The notes beneath the pieces are model-generated. The model had not been told where the DNA came from. It did not search any database and saw only the letters and a list, made by a program, of their open reading frames with translations. From Iris pallida (taxonomy: Eukaryota > Streptophyta > Magnoliopsida > Asparagales > Iridaceae), in assembly GCA_029216955.1 (NCBI GenBank), contig JANAVB010015600.1, forward strand, positions 31,075,874-31,139,873: DNA of 64,000 nt, read 5' to 3'. The position numbers and the translations under genes were made by a program. Positions within the stretch are counted from its first letter, which is position 1. Each line of letters opens with the position of its first letter. Shown here in pieces: positions 1 through 11,489 of this stretch.

Positions 1-210
1 GGAAGTTATGGCCATAGCAAGTTTTTAGGACTTTCATGGCTGAACTTGCTGTTTGGGGACGATGAACCCCATGCGCCGGGAACCTCATGCGCCCGGAAGG
101 CTATGCGCCGGGAGGCCATGCGTTGTGAAGTCCCGGCAACGCATCCCTTAACTCCGAGCGTGTCATGCGCGTAGGTTCCTTACGCGCATGTACTGAAGAC
201 GCAACGTGAG

Positions 211-420
211 AATCCCATGCACCGATTGTGCAGGAATCCCATGCGCCGATTTGTGCAGGAATCCCATGTACCGATTGTGCAGGAATCCTATGCGCCGATT
301 TGTGCAGGAATCCCATACGCCGATGGTGCAGGAATCCCATACGCCGATTTGTGCAGGAATCCCATGCGCCAATTTGTGCAGGAATCCCATGCGCCGATTT
401 GTGCAGGAATCCCATGCGTC
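211..420 (+). repeat. LTR minisatellite, 24-25 bp unit, 8 copies
   Basis: Eight head-to-tail units with the core ATGCGCCGATT followed by GTGCAGGAATCCC. Unit length alternates 24/25 bp through GATTG versus GATTTG. Variation concentrates at CpG positions (ATGCACC, ATGTACC, ATACGCC), as expected for deamination of methylated cytosine. The 3' LTR of the same element has only 6 units, so the array has changed length since insertion. Because the unit is 24 or 25 bp, several frames stay open and give misleading peptides. Confidence 0.95.
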
Positions 421-1184
421 GGAATTGCTCTATTTTACTATTTTTGCCTATTTAAGTTGTTTTGTAGCTAGAATCTTGAAAAACTCAAAACATGAAAGTT
501 GTAGATCTTTTCCTTGGCTTCAAGAATATGTCACTATTTATTTTATGCAAGTTTCTCTCATTCATGATAAGGTAAGAATAGAACACGATAATGGCCCGCT
601 GTGGCGCACTCTTGGCAAGCAAACTGACATGATATATCATGACATGCTGTTATGACAGCTAGCCTGACATGACAAGTATGAAAGACCTGGACACCGTGGG
701 CGATTGTGTTTGTACAAATAAACTGGTTCTGTCTTGCATCATGTTTATGATGGGGATCCCTGAGTACCACGGTCAGGGGTACCTACTGAAATTGACTAAG
801 ACTAATTAACTAGAATGATTCAGTAGCCATGAAGAGATTTCCAGCTACAGGCAATCCCGTTATATGGGCGCATTCAGTGGACTTGCAGCCTACCGACGAG
901 TAGGGCACATTTCTAGCACACAGTCACGTGTTGTATTCTTCATAAATAGACATTCGACCTAGATAACTGGATGGTCTGCAGGGCTTGTGGCTGTTGGAAT
1001 AATCTCATTACATCTTGCTAGTAACTAGGCCTGTGATAACCCTAGTTAGTTAAAAGTATCAAGCCGTACTCTTGATTGGCTGTGAATTATTGGATGGAGT
1101 TTATTCCAGCTTAGTCTCATCCTGATCCAGTGCAAGATTGTGATAGGACGTGATTATTGATGCTTGCCTTAACAATAAAGATCG

Positions 1185-1590
1185 GGGGTCCAGTTCTGTT
1201 CAGGCGAAGGATTACAACCCCGGTCCTTGTTTGGTTTAAGGGTTGTAACCTGGCTCCCGGAGCAGTTCTGTGTCCTCTCTTCGTTTATTGTCTTATTGCT
1301 TCCCATGCCATGCTCGTCATGTTTTACCTTACTTAATAACATGAGTACTTATGCCGGCCTCAACAATAAAGATCAGGGGTCCAGTTCTGTTCAGGCGAAG
1401 GGTTACAACCCTGGTCCTTATTTGGTTTAAGGGTTGTAACCTGGCTTCCGGAGCAGTTCTGTGTCCTCTCTTTATTTATTGTCTCTACTGTACCAATAAT
1501 ATTTGAGACGGGTTTCTTTTCAGGTGACGGATTGCAACCCTGGTCCTTGTTTGGTTTAAGGGTTGTGACCTGGCTACTTGAATGGTTTTT
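1185..1590 (+). repeat. Direct repeats with internal hairpin (3 units)
   Basis: Three copies of a block running from CAGTTCTGTTCAGGCGAAGG to GTAACCTGGCTCCCGGAGC. Each contains the inverted pair GGTTACAACCC / GGGTTGTAACC around a ~19-nt loop (stems at 1209-1250, 1400-1441, 1529-1570). Spacing is ~190 bp, then ~130 bp. The third copy is the most diverged (ATTGCAACCC / GGGTTGTGACC). The same array recurs in every LTR of this family. Confidence 0.9.
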
Positions 1591-2270
1591 TCATACTCAG
1601 TTTACCATTGTGATCTATATTATTATCAATTCTTTATTTACCATCTTTAATATTCTATTGTGATATGCTTGTTTTAGTTCCTAAGTGAAGCCTCCTTTGT
1701 GGTACTTGCTCTTTCTGGGGTCTAACCCAGCTGGTTTTGTATGGCCAGATATCGGAGCAGTACCCGAGGATCTGCCTACCTTCCAGCCAGATGGTGAACA
1801 CCAGGCGTAACCCTGGCAATGAGTGGGTTTCTTTTTGTTCTCCCACTTTATTGTAAAATTATTCTTTTGAGGCGTTTAGCCGACGAGCATGTGTTAGCTC
1901 GTATTGCACCTTATTTACTGTCTGCCTACGGGCTATAACATGATTGACAGATCCTAGGGTTGATCATGTATGACTGAAACTCTTGCTAGTCCTAACATTT
2001 TGTACGACTAGCTTCATGATCATCCGAATATATAATATATGGGACGCCTTGCTATTATATATTTGGTGCTCTGACATCTTGTATACTGTTACTACTTGCT
2101 TAAGATTGAGACAATAGGCTTGTTCATAACCATAGGCGACTGATGGATTGTAGTTAAACCCTCATGTATCTAGACAGCCGTGACCGTATAGCGAGATAGA
2201 TTCCATCTCTATATACATAGCTGGCTATGTCTGCCCCCGCTCTCCAGTATTCTGGTTCTGGAGCGTAACA

Positions 2271-2300
2271 TGGTTTAAGTGGTGGCCCATGCAGGTCTTA
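2271..2300 (+). promoter_or_regulatory. Leader block next to 5' LTR, candidate primer-binding region
   Basis: The bases directly after the LTR are TGGTTTAAGTGG, followed by TGGCCCATGCAGGTC. A reverse-transcription primer site should begin TGG here, and it does, but the sequence is not the usual plant tRNA-iMet complement (TGGTATCAGAGC). The part from GTGGTGGCCC onward is repeated after the 5' LTRs of Tekay-2, LARD-1 and LARD-2, so it is a conserved cis element. Its role in priming or packaging is inferred. Confidence 0.6.
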
Positions 2301-2567
2301 TAAATCAAGATATGTGAGGGTTTACCGAATAGATGTCTCAGTCAGTACTCGTCCTTGATCTCTGCTCGTATCTTCTGAATCCCTGTAATCTTGACCTGAT
2401 CCCATGCTTGTATCGTTGATCTGTCTTGGTCCTTCCTTATTGTTCCCTATGTCGTCTTCTTCAGCGGCATTGTTCCTGGACCTGCCGATCAGCAAGGCGA
2501 AGCACCTCCTGTGGACCAGCAGCAACCTGGAGATCAGGCCCAGCATTCAGGAGTAACCTCCAGAGTC

Positions 2568-3680
2568 ATGTCTACTGGAGGAGAGCCACCAGTACAGCCC
2601 TTCCAGCCAGCAGAGCCTGATGATGGCACTTTGGTGGGTCTTATCAGGTCACTATTAGCCTCCCAGGATCGTCGAGGAGATGCCTTGCACCAGGAGGTGG
2701 CAGAAGCTTTGACCAGAGGAGGTCATCAGGGTAATAGTGCGGCCAACAGCTTCCAGCGCTTGAACCCTCCCTTCTTCGACGGCAGTGAAGATGCTATCGC
2801 TGCTGATGCTTGGCTTCAGGACACATAGGTGATTCTAGAAGCAGCCAGGACTCCAGAAGCCGAGAAGGTGGTCGTAGTGCGCCTGCAGTTATTAGATCTT
2901 GCCCGCAGCTGGTGGGCGACGCAGGCCATTGGATTAGTGGCCCCTATTGCCTGGGCAGTATTCAGAGAGAGATTCCAAACCAAGTATTTCGATGCTGTAG
3001 CTCGGTACGACCTACAGACGAGGTTCACCAATCTGAAGCAGATGGACAGGACGGTCGACGGATATGCGGCCGAATTTTCAAGACTCAGTCGGTTTGCTCC
3101 CACCCTGGTAGTAACCGAGTTCGATAGAGCCCAGCGATTCCAGCAGGGGCTTCACCTGGAGATTTTGTTGGCAGTTGAGCAGTTTGAGCATCAGACTTTT
3201 GATGCGGTATTGAGAGCAGCTAGGAGGCATAAATATACCTTCCAGAGGATCGTGGATAGGACCAGAGGTCGAAAGCGATCCTATAGCCAGATGAATCAGT
3301 CATCAGCACCAGCCCCGGCAGCCAGGGCTTTGACCATTGGAGCTTCGAGGCGGGCGACCTCAGTAACGTCGGTTCAGCATTCCACCCCGACGCACCCTCA
3401 GCAGCAGAAGCAGAAGCAGTCTTCCGTAGTGGGATGTTCACACTGCGGAAAACCGGGGCATGTGGTATTAGAATGTCGTAGAGCACAGGGTTTGTGCTTG
3501 GTTTGTGGTACCCCGGACCACAGGGTTGGGAACTGCCCGAACAGGGGGAGTTCATCATCAGCCTTTTCTAGTCCTTCAGTTAGAGGATCAGCACCAGTCC
3601 AGCAGCAGCAGCAACTGCAGTACCCATTCCCGAGGCCATTGCCGATGCAGGCCCAGGCATTCCTGCAGCAGAGACCGTAG
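2568..3680 (+). pseudogene. gag (capsid/nucleocapsid) of Tekay-1, with an internal stop
   Basis: Structural Gag, which would form the cytoplasmic particle and bind the element RNA. I take the in-frame ATG at 2568 as start because no earlier in-frame ATG is nearby and the copy at 24339 also has ATG there. The capsid part covers 2568-3300. The nucleocapsid has two CCHC zinc knuckles: CSHCGKPGHVVLEC (3435-3476) and CLVCGTPDHRVGNC (3495-3536), followed by a Gln/Ser-rich linker. An in-frame TAG at 2826-2828 and another at 3678-3680 interrupt it. Tekay-2 has sense codons at both sites (GCG and CAG), so these are mutations, not programmed signals. It lies in the same frame as the pol segments. Confidence 0.88.
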
Positions 3681-4034
3681 CAGTATGCCCAAGCCCAAGC
3701 CCTGATCCAGAGCAGGCAGAGGAATTTTCAGCAGAGGGAACCCGTACCCAGAGGACATGGTCAAGTGCTGGCTTTGACCATGGGAGAAGAAGGATTAGCA
3801 CCAGGTAAGGTAGTGGCAGGTACTATTCTCGTCAACACATTTCCAGCTTCAGTATTATTTGATTCTGGTGCCTCGCATTCATTTATGTCTGCACGATTTG
3901 CAACACGGATGGGATTAGAGCCCGAGTCATTATCAGTGAGGCTCAATATACTTACTGGTAATGGACTTGTGGGAGTAGATAGGGTATTTTCCTCGTGTCG
4001 GATCGTAGTTAGCGGTAGAGAGTTTCCCGCTTGA
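3681..4034 (+). pseudogene. Aspartic protease segment of Tekay-1 pol
   Basis: This continues the gag frame without a frameshift. The retroviral-type aspartic protease active site DSGA lies at 3861-3872 in the context VLFDSGASHSFMS, and the fold continues past the TGA at 4032-4034 into VVLGMDWL (about 4065-4088), the typical second half of this protease. Tekay-2 has AGA where this copy has TGA. The enzyme would cut the Gag-Pol precursor. One continuous frame for gag and pol is usual for chromoviruses of this lineage. Confidence 0.85.
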
Positions 4035-6926
4035 TTGATAGAGTTTCCGATGGCCGATTATGATGTGGTCTTAGGGATGGATTGGTTGAGGAACCAGTAT
4101 GCTAGGATAGACTGCCACATTGGCAGGGTTGTTTTTAGCATTCCAGGCGAGCCGGAGTTTTCTTGCTCCCGAGGTGAAGTTGAACCTTCTCCTCCAGTAT
4201 TGCGGATGGTAGTAGCAGCAATACAGTTACCCCGGATAGTTGAAGAGTTTCCAGATGTTTTCCCAGAAGAGCTTCTAGGAATGCCGCCAGAGCGAGAGAT
4301 CGAGTTTACCATCGACTTGATTCCCGGGACAGCTCCAGTGTCAGAGAGAGTCTACAGGATGGCACCGTCAGAGCTAGAGATATTGTTCAAGATGATTGAA
4401 AAACTCAGAACTAAGGGATTCATTCGTACAAGTGGATCGCCTTGGGGAGCCCCGATTCTTTTTGTGAAAAAGAAGAATGGTATGTCCAGATTATGTGTAG
4501 ATTATCGTACCTTGAACTTAGTGACAATCAAGAACAGATACCCTCTCCCGATGATAGATGACTTGTTTGATCAACTCAAGGGGGCAGCAGTATTCTCGAA
4601 GATCGACTTGTGGTCAGGATACCATCAGATCAGAGTCAGAGAGCAGGACATCCCGAAGACTGCTTTCAGATCTAGGTATGGGCATTGGGAGTTCCTCGTG
4701 ATGCCATTTGGAGCAACCAATGCGTCGGCTGTATTCATAGACCTCATGAATCGCATCTTCATGCCTTATTTCGATCAGTTTATGATTGTGTTCATAGACG
4801 ATATCCTGGTCTACAGCAAGAGTGAAGCGGAGCATGAGCAGCATCTCCGAGTTGTTCTTCAGATTCTCAGGAAGCACCAGTTGTATGCCAGGTTTAGTAA
4901 ATACGAGTTCTGGCTCGATCGCATTTCATACTTGGGCCATATCATCACCAGAGGAGGAGTAGAAGTAGATCCCCAGAAGATCGCGACCATTGAGACATGG
5001 CTAGTGCCCAGCACAGTTGCAGAAGTTTGCAATTTTCTTGGCTTGGCCGGCTACTACCAGCGATTTATTTCAGACTTTGCTCGGATTTCAGCGCCATTAA
5101 CCCAGTTGACCTGCAAGGATGTGCAGTTTGCTTGGACAGTAGAATGTCAGTATTCTTTTGAGAAGTTGAAGCGAGGCTTGATGACGGCTCCTATTCTCAC
5201 GCTTCCAGATGGGACCGAAGGATTCTCAGTGTATTGCGATGCTTCAGGCAGAGGTCTAGGATGTGTTCTGATGCAGCATAGGAAGGTAATAGCTTATGCG
5301 TCACGACAACTTCGTGATCATGAGAAGAATTACCCAACCCATGACTTGGAGCTGGCAGCAGTTGTGTTTGTACTTAAGTTGTGGAGGCACTACTTGTACG
5401 GAGTTAGGGTAGAGATTTTCACCGATCACAAGAGCCTGAAGTATGTTTTCACCCAGAAGGACCTTAACATGCGTCAGAGGAGGTGGCTGGAGCTACTTGT
5501 GGATTATGATGTCAACCTGCAGTATCATCCTGGGAAGGCCAACGTTGTTGCAGATGCATTGAGCAGGAGAGCCGGAGTTTATTTCATAACAGCGCAACTA
5601 GAGCTGTTAGCCAATCTTCAAAAGATGGGTATAGAAGTTGTCCTCCCTTCTAGTATGGCATTGATGGCCAGCATGCAAGTTCAGTCCACTATAGTCGAGA
5701 GGATCCGGATGGCGCAGTCAACAGATTCCAAGCTTCAGCGACTCAGAGCAGAGTGTGAAGCAGGACGAAGACCAGAGTTATGTATCCATAAAGACGATAC
5801 ACTTCGATATGGGAAGCGTCTTTGTGTACCCAGTAGAGATATCAGACATGAGATCATGGCAGAGGCTCACAGTTCGCAGTATTCCATTCATCCCGGCGGT
5901 ACGAAGATGTACCGTGATATTCGTCAGCACTTTTGGTGGAATGGCATGAAGAGGGAGATAGCCCGGTTTGTCTCTCGATGTTTGGTTTGCCAACAAGTTA
6001 AAGCTGAACATCAGAGGCCAGCTGGACTTCTTCAGCCCTTACCAATTCTAGAATGGAAGTGGGAGCATATAACCATGGATTTCGTGACTGGATTACCTAG
6101 ATCCCCAGCTGGTCGAGACGCTATTTGGGTTGTCATAGACAGGCTCACGAAGGTGGCTCACTTTCTCCCGTTCAGAGTTAGTCAGTCGATGGCTCAGCTA
6201 GCGGAGATGTATCTCCGACAGATTGTCAGATTACACGGTGTACTAGTCAGTATCACCTCGGACAGTGATTCCAGATTTACGTCGTACTTTTGGCATAGCC
6301 TGCAAGAGAGTTTGGGGACTCGCCTCCAGTTCATCTCAGCATATCAGCCACAGACAGATGGCCAGTCAGAACGCACGATCCAGACTCTCGAAGATATGTT
6401 GAGATCTTGTACGCTCGACTTCGGTGGTTCGTGGGAAGATCACCTGCACCTGGTTGAGTTCTCGTACAACAACAGTTTCCAGGCCAGCATCCAGATAGCA
6501 CCGTTCGAGGCACTGTATGGTAGGAAGTGCCGATCCCTGCTAGCCTGGGACGATATCCGAGAGAGACAGATGCTCGGTCCGAAAATGATTGCTCAGACCG
6601 TTGAGGTGGTCAGGAGAGTCAGTGATCATCTTCGAGTCGCCCAAGATCGCCAGCGTCATTGGGCCGATTCTCATCGGCGATCCCTTGAATTCTCGGTCGG
6701 TGACCATGTATTCCTGAAGATTTTGTCTAACTATGGCGCCATTTGTTTCGACGTACGAGGAAAGCTTAGTCCTAGGTATATAGGGCCATTTGACATTCTG
6801 GAGCGAGTAGGAGATGTATCCTATCGTCTCGCTCTTCCACCATCGCTACGTGAGGTGCATGATGTGTTCCATGTATCCCAATTACGGCAGTATATCCCAG
6901 ACCTGAGCCACATCCTAGATCATTAG
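4035..6926 (+). CDS. Reverse transcriptase-RNase H-integrase of Tekay-1 (long open segment of a decayed polyprotein)
   Basis: A 963-codon open stretch, counted here from codon 1 at 4035, which is TTG: the segment is defined by the upstream stop and is not an independent gene. RT (about residues 100-300) keeps the catalytic aspartates: D191 in [10 protein letters not shown] and D255/D256 in FIDDIL. RNase H (about 395-515) keeps D402, E439, D464 and D507. Integrase has the HHCC zinc site (H612, H619, C649, C652) and the D-D-35-E triad D682, D743, E779. The C-terminal part contains [16 protein letters not shown] and DVFHVSQLR, typical of Ty3/gypsy integrases. All catalytic residues remain, so the domain decayed late or only through stops. 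It ends at TAG 6924-6926, where Tekay-2 has TCG. Confidence 0.93.
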   Translation: MIEFPMADYDVVLGMDWLRNQYARIDCHIGRVVFSIPGEPEFSCSRGEVEPSPPVLRMVVAAIQLPRIVEEFPDVFPEELLGMPPEREIEFTIDLIPGTAPVSERVYRMAPSELEILFKMIEKLRTKGFIRTSGSPWGAPILFVKKKNGMSRLCVDYRTLNLVTIKNRYPLPMIDDLFDQLKGAAVFSKIDLWSGYHQIRVREQDIPKTAFRSRYGHWEFLVMPFGATNASAVFIDLMNRIFMPYFDQFMIVFIDDILVYSKSEAEHEQHLRVVLQILRKHQLYARFSKYEFWLDRISYLGHIITRGGVEVDPQKIATIETWLVPSTVAEVCNFLGLAGYYQRFISDFARISAPLTQLTCKDVQFAWTVECQYSFEKLKRGLMTAPILTLPDGTEGFSVYCDASGRGLGCVLMQHRKVIAYASRQLRDHEKNYPTHDLELAAVVFVLKLWRHYLYGVRVEIFTDHKSLKYVFTQKDLNMRQRRWLELLVDYDVNLQYHPGKANVVADALSRRAGVYFITAQLELLANLQKMGIEVVLPSSMALMASMQVQSTIVERIRMAQSTDSKLQRLRAECEAGRRPELCIHKDDTLRYGKRLCVPSRDIRHEIMAEAHSSQYSIHPGGTKMYRDIRQHFWWNGMKREIARFVSRCLVCQQVKAEHQRPAGLLQPLPILEWKWEHITMDFVTGLPRSPAGRDAIWVVIDRLTKVAHFLPFRVSQSMAQLAEMYLRQIVRLHGVLVSITSDSDSRFTSYFWHSLQESLGTRLQFISAYQPQTDGQSERTIQTLEDMLRSCTLDFGGSWEDHLHLVEFSYNNSFQASIQIAPFEALYGRKCRSLLAWDDIRERQMLGPKMIAQTVEVVRRVSDHLRVAQDRQRHWADSHRRSLEFSVGDHVFLKILSNYGAICFDVRGKLSPRYIGPFDILERVGDVSYRLALPPSLREVHDVFHVSQLRQYIPDLSHILDH

Positions 6927-7118
6927 GAATTGGTTGTTGGTACCAACCTTTTGTATGAGGAGAGACCCATGTCTATATTGGACCCGAGAGAGAAGATACT
7001 CAAGAACAAGACTATCAAGTTAGTCCGAGTTGCTTGGGGTCATCACTCTTTGGGTGAGTCAACGTGGGAGCGTGAGGATGATATCCGATCGCGATATCCT
7101 GACCTATTTGATCCGTGA
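6927..7118 (+). pseudogene. Integrase C-terminal chromodomain of Tekay-1
   Basis: Continues in frame after the TAG at 6924. It reads PMSILDPREKIL, then VRVAWGHHSLGESTWE and DDIRSRYPDLF, the pattern of chromodomains fused to plant chromovirus integrases of Tekay type, where they target integration to heterochromatin. The natural end is TGA at 7116-7118. Tekay-2 carries the same tail (ending 28889), confirming that it belongs to the polyprotein. The ATG at 6972 lies inside the domain and is not a real start. Confidence 0.85.
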
Positions 7119-7233
7119 GGTATAATGTCCTCCTTATACCTCATGCCTTCGATTCCTTGCTTGCATGATTGATTGATTGCCTAGTATAGCTTGCTTGTGA
7201 TTAGTATAGCTTGTCCTTGCCCCTCTAGCCTCT

Positions 7234-7276
7234 TAATTAAATTCCGAGGACATAATTCTTTTAAGGTGGGTAGAGT
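7234..7276 (+). promoter_or_regulatory. Polypurine-tract region before 3' LTR of Tekay-1
   Basis: CCGAGGACATAATTCTTTTA then AGGTGGGTAGAG immediately precedes the 3' LTR start. Plus-strand DNA priming would use the purine-rich AAGGTGGGTAGAG. Nearly the same block precedes the LTRs at 15628 and 41256 (minus strand), 20770 and 29056. Confidence 0.8.
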
Positions 7277-7410
7277 TGTAATGCCTGTGGTTCCTATTAC
7301 GTATCTTGGTATACGTAATTTGACCCGTATTGTATGTCTTTCTGCTTGATTTATTCTAGCATTTTATTGATTGGTTTATTCTTGGGTTGGCTCGGCTTGG
7401 CTTGGTTTGC

Positions 7411-7473
7411 TTTGGTTCATCATGAACCAAAGGTGAACCATCCCACCTACCACCATCACCCTCATATATATTT
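7411..7473 (+). promoter_or_regulatory. LTR promoter: GGTTCA-N3-TGAACC inverted repeat plus TATA
   Basis: A 9-bp perfect inverted repeat with a 3-bp spacer at 7411-7431 (core GGTTCA/TGAACC) is followed by a further half-site GTGAACC and, about 35 bp on, CATATATATTT (7463-7473) as TATA box. A CT-rich stretch follows, as in plant 5' leaders. The same arrangement occurs in the other LTRs of the family, which supports a functional U3. Confidence 0.6.
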
Positions 7474-8023
7474 CTACCTAACACTCTCTCTCTTTATTAC
7501 TACTTCTTCTCCACCATTACTTCTTCAACCACTAGGAGGAAGAGAGAGGGGGAGAGCTTAGGCAAGTGTAAACTTGCTTCATGATGGATCTCATGTTTTA
7601 TTGTTCCATTCTCTTCCTTACTAGATTCTAAGCCTCTTTAGAACTGGAAGTTTTCGGTTTTGATGGTTATATTTTTGTAGATCTAAGTTTTAAGTTCCTT
7701 CTTGTTTAGTTTTCTTGGTTTTGATCTCTAAAAACTTGGTATTTCCAAAAACTAGTGGTTCCATGTTGTAGAGAATTTGATTTCATGCAATTTTGGCTTT
7801 TATTTCGCTTGATTTCGACTTCGGATGAGGAAGTTATGGCCAAAGCAAGTTTTTAGGACTTTCATGGCTGAACTTGCTGTTTGGGGACGATGAACCCCAT
7901 GCGCCGGGAACCTCATGCGCCCGGGAGGCCATGCGCTGTGAAGTCCCAGCAACGCATCCCTTAACTCCGAGCGTGTCATGCGCATAGGTTCCTTACGCGC
8001 ATGTACTGAAGACGCAACGTGAG

Positions 8024-8186
8024 AATCCCATGCGCCGATTGTGCAGGAATCTCATGCGCCGATTTGTGCAGAAATCCCATGCGCCGATTGTGCAGGAATC
8101 CCATACGCCGATTTGTGCAAAAATCCCATACGCCGATGGTGCAGGAATCCCATGTGCCGATTTGTGCAGGAATCCCATGCGCCAGA
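8024..8186 (+). repeat. LTR minisatellite, 6 copies
   Basis: Same 24-25 bp unit as at 211-420 (ATGCGCCGATT plus GTGCAGGAATCCC). It has six full units and a terminal partial that runs into GAATTGCTCTATTTTA, as in all copies. Confidence 0.95.
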
Positions 8187-8939
8187 ATTGCTCTATTTTA
8201 CTGTTTTTGCCTATTTAAGTTATTTTGTAGCTAGAATCTTGAAAAACTCAAAACATGAAAGTTGTAGATCTTTTCCTTGGCTTCAAAAATATGTCACTAG
8301 TTATTTTATGCAAGTTTCTCTCATTCATGATAAGGTAAGAATAGAACACGATAATGGCCCGCTGTGGCGCACTCTTGGCAAGCAAACTGACATGATATAT
8401 CATGACATGCTATTATGACAGCTAGCCTGACATGACAAGTATGAAAGACCTGGACACCGTGGGTGATTGTGTTTGTACAAATAAACTAGTTCTGTCTTGC
8501 ATCATGTTTAGGATGGAGATCTCTGAGTACCACGGTCAGGGGTACCTACTGAAATTGACTAAGGCTAATTAACTAGAATGATTCAGTAGCCATGAAGAGA
8601 TTTCCAGCTACAGGCAATCCCGTTATCTGGGCGTATTCAGTGGACTTGTAGCCTACCGACGAGTAGGGCACATTTCCAGCACACAGTCACGTGTTGCATT
8701 CTTCATAAATGGACATTCGACCTGGATAACTGGATGGTCTGCAGGGCTTGTGGCTGTTGGGATAATCTCATTGCATCTTGCTAGTAACTAGGCCTGTGAT
8801 AACCCTAGTTAGTTAAAAGTATCAAGCCGTACTCTTGATTGGCCATGAATGATTGGATGGAGTTTATTCCAGCTTAGTCTCATCCTGATCCTGTACAAGA
8901 TTATGACAGGACATGATTATTGATGCTTGCCTTAACAAT

Positions 8940-9340
8940 AACGATCAGGGGTCCAGTTCTGTTCAGGCAAAGGGTTACAACCCCGATCCTTGTTTGGTTT
9001 AAGGGTTGTAACCTGGCTCCCGGAGCAGTTCTGTGTCCTCTCTTCATTTATTGTCTTATTGCTTCCCATGCCATGCTCGTCATGTTTTACCTTACTTAAT
9101 AACATGAGTACTTATGCCGGCCTCAACAATAAAGTTCAGGGGTCTAGTTCTGTTCAGGCGAAGGGTTACAACCCTGGTCCTTGTTTGGTTTAAGGGTTGT
9201 AACCTAGCTCCCAGAGCAGTTCTGTGTCCTCTCTTCGTTTATTGTCTCCATTGTACCAATAGTATTTGAGACGGGTTTCTATTCAGGTGACGGATTGCAA
9301 CCCTGGTCCTTGTTTGGTTTAAGGGTTGTGACCTGGCTAC
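8940..9340 (+). repeat. Hairpin-bearing direct repeats (3 units) in 3' LTR
   Basis: Counterpart of 1185-1590, with the inverted pairs GGTTACAACCC / GGGTTGTAACC twice and the diverged ATTGCAACCC / GGGTTGTGACC once. Confidence 0.88.
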
Positions 9341-10145
9341 TTGAATGGTTTCTTCGTACTCAGTTTACTGTTGTAATCTCTATTATTATCAATTCTTTAT
9401 TTACCATCTTTAATATTCTATTGTGATATGCTGGTTTTTGTTCCTAAGTGAAGCCTCCTTTGTGGCACTTGCTCTTTCTGGGGTCTAACCCAGCTGGTTT
9501 TGTATGGCCAGATATCGGAGCAGCACCCGAGGATCTACCTACCTTCCAGCCAGATGGTGAACACCAGGCGTAATCCTGGCAATGAGTGGGTTTCTTTTTG
9601 TTCTCCCACTTTATTGTAAAATTATTCTTTTGAGACGTTTAGCCGACGAGCACATGTTAGCTCGTATTGTACCTTATTTACTGTCTGCCTACGGGCTGTA
9701 ACATGATTGACAGATCCTAGGGTTGATCATGTATGACTGAAACTCTTGCTAGTCCTAACATTTTGTACGACTAGCTTCATGATCATCCGAATATATAATG
9801 TATGGGACGCCTTGCTATTATATATTTGGTGCTCTGACATCTTGTATACTGTTACTACTTGCTTAAGATTATGACAATAGGCTTGTTCATAACCATAGGC
9901 AACTGATGGATTGTAGTTAAACCTTCATGTATCTAGACAGCCGTGACCGTATAGCGAGATAGATTCTATCTCTATATACGTAGCTGGCTATGTCTGCCCC
10001 CGCTCTCCAGTATTCTGGTTCTGGGCGTGACAACTACCAAGGAAGGTTTTAATCTTGAGATTTCTAAATAGTAAACACCATAGGATTGACACTGCAGGAA
10101 GAAAAAAAATATAGCTAGAATCTTTATACCCTTGATTTAAGAAAT

Positions 10146-10381
10146 TGATTGGCTTTTTGAGATTTGATATTTATGATTTATTGGGTTATAGCTATACACC
10201 TTGAACAAGTATAAAATTGATTTGCTTTTCGAGTTGTGATATTTATAAGTTTTGGGTGATAGATTTGCATCTTTGAACAAATATAAAATTTATTTGATTT
10301 TCGAGTTTTGATGTTTATGATTTATTGCATTATAGTTTTTTTATGATTTATTGTATTATACACCTTTGAACAGTTATAAAT
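10146..10381 (+). repeat. Degenerate tandem repeat, ~75-90 bp unit, 3 copies
   Basis: Units share GATTTGCTTTTCGAGTT, TTGATATTTATGATTTATTG and a closing CACCTTTGAACAAGTATAAA. They are too diverged for recent slippage. Confidence 0.6.
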
Positions 10382-11489
10382 TTGGTTTAAAAATGGCCGT
10401 AGGAATTATTTAAATTTGAGTTGTACAACTTGCGATTTTCGTGTTTAGTAAAATTTAAATTTTAAGTGGAAGTAATGAGGGTGAATTTTGGTTTAAAATA
10501 TTTAAAAGTTATGAAAACAATTTTTGAAATTTTTTTTTCTTTATTTTAAGTTGTGTCCTGTGATTGAGGATTTACAAATCTATTTAGATTTTGGGTTCTT
10601 TTAAAAAATTGTGAATTTGGATGTCAATTTTTTTTTAAAAAAAGATTTTTTTATATTTTATGACTGATAAGATTGTTTGAAAATTTAGTTTAATGTTGGA
10701 TTACTAATATCACAAATTTTTGAAATAAAATAAAAATATATTAATGATGTGATAAGGTTGTTTTGATTGATCAAATAAAGTTACCATTTAAAAGTTGTGA
10801 TTATGCTGGAATGACTTAGTATGAATAGAAGTTATAATTGATCAGTACATTAAAATATTGAGCTAAAATTTTGAGATTGCTTTGTATGTGCTAGAAATTT
10901 TTATCTGAGGAGCTATTAGTTTTGTAGAGTTTTAAAGTTATGATTGATTATGGATATTTTATATAGATTCATGATTTATGAACTCTTGAGTTTAAAAGTT
11001 GAATTGAAAATGTAAAATTTTAAAAATGTCAGTAGTAACATGATAAAAATTTGTTTTGAGATTTATGAAAGTGATTTAAAAAAAAATTTCATGATAAATT
11101 TGAACGTATTGGAGTTAATACAAATTTTGGTGATTTATTTTTGAAAGTTTAATTTTGAAACTTTTGGAGGAAACTTGAGTTAAAATTTTAATGGTAAGCC
11201 ATCAAAATAGCTCTAACAAGATAGATGTACTCCACACTAATTGACATATCACTCATGCCTATGATAGTAGTATGTACACAAGTGTTGTTAGTCATCTACC
11301 AAACTATGTGACAGTATTTCCAGCTTGACTTACTCGACCTTCCTTCAATTCTAGATCTTTTAATTCATTTGCAATTTGAATAATGATTTAATGGTTCCTT
11401 AACTGTATTCATCTAGGAGTCTATCTTCTCTCCGGAATTGTGTTCCTAAATTATTTTTACTGGATTCTTTAATTAATTTTATTTCATGC

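Larger units (their letters stand above)
1..2270 (+). repeat. 5' LTR of Tekay-1 (partial)
   Basis: Collinear with 7829-10032. It ends in GAGCGTAACA at 2261-2270, where the 3' LTR has GGGCGTGACA. It contains a 24-25 bp minisatellite (211-420) and three hairpin-bearing direct repeats (about 1185-1590). The U3 promoter part is outside the window. ORFs crossing the minisatellite are by-products of the repeat, not genes. Confidence 0.93.
1..10032 (+). mobile_element. Tekay-1: Ty3/gypsy chromovirus (Tekay/Del type), 5' end cut by window
   Basis: LTR retrotransposon with a partial 5' LTR (1-2270), leader, gag-pol with integrase and C-terminal chromodomain (2568-7118), PPT region and complete 3' LTR (7277-10032). 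Position 1 corresponds to 7829 in the 3' LTR, so about 550 bp of the 5' LTR lie outside the window. The order PR-RT-RNase H-integrase plus a terminal chromodomain places it among Ty3/gypsy chromoviruses; the chromodomain sequence style is that of the Tekay/Del lineage. The two LTRs differ at about 5 of 125 positions where I compared 420-545 with 8184-8309, so it is not a very recent insertion. The target-site duplication cannot be checked because the left flank is missing; the right flank begins ACTAC. Confidence 0.93.
7277..10032 (+). repeat. 3' LTR of Tekay-1 (complete, 2756 bp)
   Basis: Begins TGTAATGCCTG and ends GGGCGTGACA, giving TG...CA termini. Order inside: palindromic site and TATA (7411-7473), CT-rich leader, CpG-rich minisatellite (8024-8186), hairpin direct repeats (about 8940-9340), U5. 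It has no coding potential. Compared with the 5' LTR it carries two fewer minisatellite units. Confidence 0.93.

Noticed and set aside
211..420. CRISPR-like array of short repeats
   Set aside because: Units are directly adjacent with no unique spacers, in a plant LTR; it is a minisatellite.
101..655. Overlapping ORFs of 75-149 codons on both strands near the window start
   Set aside because: They are the 24-25 bp minisatellite translated in several frames; copy number and frame differ between LTRs. The same holds for 7993-8418, 21641-22115 and 29743-30215.
2829..3558. Minus-strand ORFs opposite gag and pol (for example 3220-3558, 4614-4877)
   Set aside because: Shadows of the gag-pol frame; no independent motif.
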